The notes below the pieces were generated by a model. That model did not search any database. It saw only the letters and a list, made by a program, of their open reading frames with translations, and had not been told where the DNA came from. From positions 1 through 22,834 of IMG/VR virus record IMGVR_UViG_3300013101_000105: a stretch of DNA of 22,834 nt. One strand, 5' to 3'. This document shows, in pieces, positions 20,854 to 22,834 of this stretch. This DNA is from a virus. Numbering within the stretch: position 1 is the first letter of the stretch; the number at the start of each line of letters is the position of its first letter. Position numbers and translations under genes: made by a program.

Positions 20854-22017
20854 TTAAGGAATTACAACTCTTGAACGTTCTGTTTCAGTAGATCTGGTAA
20901 TGGTCAAAATAGATGTGTTGTCCCTTTTGTAAAAGGTTAGGTCACCCACATTAGGCGTATCTTTACGGATACGGCCATCCATCATAGCCATAGATAATTG
21001 TAGAATCATATCCACGGTTATGCCATCTACTACACTTGACAGATTGAAATCGGATAAAGTACCGCTCGGTAATTTATCTATAATTTTTTGTAGCTCAGTG
21101 TCAATAGATTCAAAATTGGAACCGGCTACCGCTGGGGTAGAGCTGACATCCTCTGATCTGAAGGCTTTGGCTATTATCTGTTTATTAACTGTACTATCAT
21201 TTAAGTCTCCAGTGCTTGTTCCTATAGCTGTTATGATATCTGCGTGTTGATCTTGTAGGGTGTCATGTTCGGTTGATAAATCTTGTTGATTTACTACAAG
21301 TGTAAAGTGTTCAGCGAATAAAGTGTCATGTTCCGCTGCGAGTTCTGCGAGTTCCGCCGCGTCAATATCTTTACCGACTCCCTGACCTCTCGCCACAATA
21401 CCTGAATAAGCGCCGCCTGTAGCTTCGGCTTTAATAGCGTTCCCGTTGGGGGACAGTACTTGTATACCGTGACTGTCGGCGGATATACCGGGTGAAATTT
21501 TTAAAGCGATATTACCGGATACTATCCCAAGACCTACGCCGCCACTATCTATATTAGATACCTGCATACCCGGTTGAGCGGATCCTTTACCTTCACAGTT
21601 AAAGCCTATACCGAGTACTGTATTTTTAGCTTCGAAAGCCGCCTCACTTGACGTATTGCTGATAGCGGATAATTGTTCTAATTTAATCTTACCTACTCCA
21701 TCCGCGCCGTAGTACGCGTTATAAGCGTTTAAAGTCATAACCTGAAAGTCATGGAATACATGTAAAGGGCTTGTCCCGTTAGGGGAAGTCCAATAACTTA
21801 TACGTATCCTACCCAGTGTATTTAAGTCAGACGTTGACAGGATAAGAGCGTGCTCACCGTTCTCCCTATATACTGTCATGTTTGTTGTATTTCCGTACGC
21901 TCCGCCGTTTTTTGATATCCTAAACTGTTTTGAAGCTGTAACAGGCGTTAAACCGTCCGCTTCAACTATGGGACCTACTATGACCGTTGAGGCTGTACTT
22001 TGTGGTAAAGGTAACAT
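20854..22017 (-). CDS. fibre or adhesin-like virion protein, 387 aa
   Basis: Residues 1-95 form an Ig-like or carbohydrate-binding-type beta domain with the phage structural pattern Phe-Arg-Ile-Ser-Lys-Asn-Gly-Gly-Ala-Tyr. A Gly/Ala-rich beta region follows (about 110-215). Residues about 215-260 contain repeated Glu-His-Asp-Thr-Leu blocks, likely a trimeric coiled coil. The C-terminus has a beta strand module near Asp-Leu-Thr-Phe-Tyr-Lys-Arg-Asp. The layout is that of a fibre or baseplate spike-associated protein contacting the host. AAAGGA is eight bases before the ATG. Exact family not recognised. Confidence 0.6.
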   Translation of the reverse strand: MLPLPQSTASTVIVGPIVEADGLTPVTASKQFRISKNGGAYGNTTNMTVYRENGEHALILSTSDLNTLGRIRISYWTSPNGTSPLHVFHDFQVMTLNAYNAYYGADGVGKIKLEQLSAISNTSSEAAFEAKNTVLGIGFNCEGKGSAQPGMQVSNIDSGGVGLGIVSGNIALKISPGISADSHGIQVLSPNGNAIKAEATGGAYSGIVARGQGVGKDIDAAELAELAAEHDTLFAEHFTLVVNQQDLSTEHDTLQDQHADIITAIGTSTGDLNDSTVNKQIIAKAFRSEDVSSTPAVAGSNFESIDTELQKIIDKLPSGTLSDFNLSSVVDGITVDMILQLSMAMMDGRIRKDTPNVGDLTFYKRDNTSILTITRSTETERSRVVIP

Positions 22018-22043
22018 AATTAATTTCCTTTTGTAAATTATGA

Positions 22044-22834
22044 TTATTGATGTATAGTTCTCATTCTGAAATAATAATCCGGTATACCGCCAGTTACTGG
22101 CGTAGTGCCGGTAGCTCCTATAACTTCCCAGGATACGGTTGATGTATATACAGCCTCATCTTTTATAACTGAAATCTGAGTTTGCGAATCAAACCGATAG
22201 ACAAATGAGAATTCTTGATAATCATTATTTGTTGAATTCGTAGTCTGCCAAGATTGTACATGTCCCCCGGAGGATAGGAAAGTGTCGGTTGTCAATACAC
22301 TGGAAATAGCTATAGCAGTTATAGCCGCTGTGGCTGTTTCCCAACCTCTCTGCACTGATAGGTCAGGGTGTTCAATCACATACCCTTTATAGTTGATATC
22401 CCCCGCAGTATACCCGCTCAGCCTTACGGTTACGTTATCAAATAATCTGGCGCCTCGCATCATGTTAGAGTTTAAACCAGAAGCGCTGTATTTGGTTAGG
22501 TTTACTTTTAAGAACGATTCATTTTCAGTAACTGAGGTAATGATAACATCCTTATAAGTTTCCCCTATACTATCGCCCGCGAAACTTTGAACAGTAGCTC
22601 CTGATATAGATATTACTTGCCATTCCGCCCAGTTCGTTACGTTCGGGAAGTCTAAGTATATGAGTAACGTTGTTGCAGTCGTCAACATGTCGTTTACAAG
22701 TGATTCCTCCATTAACGTGTCCAGTGTTTGACCTCTCGCATAAGTGAGGCTATATGATTCCCCTAAATCAACTGAACTTATAATCGTGGAGTTGGCTGTT
22801 GTCGTCAGGTTATCCAACCCCCTTTGTACAGATA
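22044..22834 (-). CDS. tail/fibre-type virion protein, 5' end missing (263 codons present)
   Basis: The frame stays open to the window edge. A TTG at 22817 could be read as a start, but the Shine-Dalgarno-like GGGGG touches it directly, and the residues before it (Ser-Val-Gln-Arg-Gly) repeat inside the protein. I therefore read it as a truncated longer gene. The Ser-Val-Gln-Arg-Gly-x-[Asp/Glu]-x2-Thr unit recurs about 158 residues later, each time followed by Ile-Ser-Ser-Val. Sequence is Thr/Ser/Val-rich beta type, as in phage fibre and tail proteins. The C-terminus ends with an aromatic-Arg strand. It is followed after 26 bases by the fibre-like 22017 gene. Confidence 0.6.
   Translation of the reverse strand, partial: SVQRGLDNLTTTANSTIISSVDLGESYSLTYARGQTLDTLMEESLVNDMLTTATTLLIYLDFPNVTNWAEWQVISISGATVQSFAGDSIGETYKDVIITSVTENESFLKVNLTKYSASGLNSNMMRGARLFDNVTVRLSGYTAGDINYKGYVIEHPDLSVQRGWETATAAITAIAISSVLTTDTFLSSGGHVQSWQTTNSTNNDYQEFSFVYRFDSQTQISVIKDEAVYTSTVSWEVIGATGTTPVTGGIPDYYFRMRTIHQ

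Noticed and set aside
22817-22834. TTG at 22817 as true start of the last gene
   Set aside because: The G-run touches the codon with no spacing, and the in-frame residues before it match a repeat found inside the same protein.

Overview
The window is part of the genome of a tailed double-stranded DNA bacteriophage (or a prophage of one). Every convincing gene lies on the minus strand. Genes are packed with 1-, 4- and 8-base overlaps and nearly all have a Shine-Dalgarno sequence such as GGAGG or AAAGG. The base composition is AT-rich. Gene content is phage replication, recombination and tail structure. The host cannot be named from the sequence; the strong Shine-Dalgarno sites fit a bacterium that relies on them. 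Transcription runs from high to low coordinates.

Structural module (22834 down to 19275): four virion genes. They are a tail/fibre-type protein cut by the window edge and carrying an internal repeat, a fibre/adhesin-like protein with a heptad-type segment, a DUF2612-type baseplate protein, and a short fibre-like protein. A gene-free stretch (18912-19274) follows. It holds a GC-rich potentially structured block, an AT-rich element with an 11-bp iteron-like repeat, and a plausible promoter for the next module.

Replication/recombination module (18911 down to 3133): small unknown genes, a DUF932 protein, a lysine-rich histone-H1-like protein, a SNF2-type helicase, a RuvC-like resolvase, a UDG-superfamily protein with altered active-site motifs, a Cas4/RecB-like Fe-S nuclease, a Sak4-like ATPase, a DUF669-type ssDNA-binding protein, a family A DNA polymerase with 3'-5' exonuclease, a C-terminal J-domain protein, a TOPRIM primase-helicase and a ParB-domain DNA methyltransferase. 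Together these can prime, copy, recombine and modify phage DNA, using the host for the remaining functions.

Tail of the early region (2807 down to 53): a divergent sliding-clamp-like protein, a nucleoside 2-deoxyribosyltransferase-like enzyme, zinc-ribbon and small membrane proteins, and unknowns. It is separated from the replication module by a second gene-free stretch (2808-3132).

The most unusual feature is that the two gene-free stretches contain related non-coding elements in opposite orientation, with a 40-base exact match. They bracket the roughly 16-kb replication module. Each is bounded by inverted repeats; in the left copy these are a perfect 29-bp pair. Other notable signals are a strongly over-represented octamer CGCTGGGG on both strands, a recurring lysine-rich motif or tail on many otherwise unrelated replication proteins, and a pair of leader hairpins whose arms differ but still pair.
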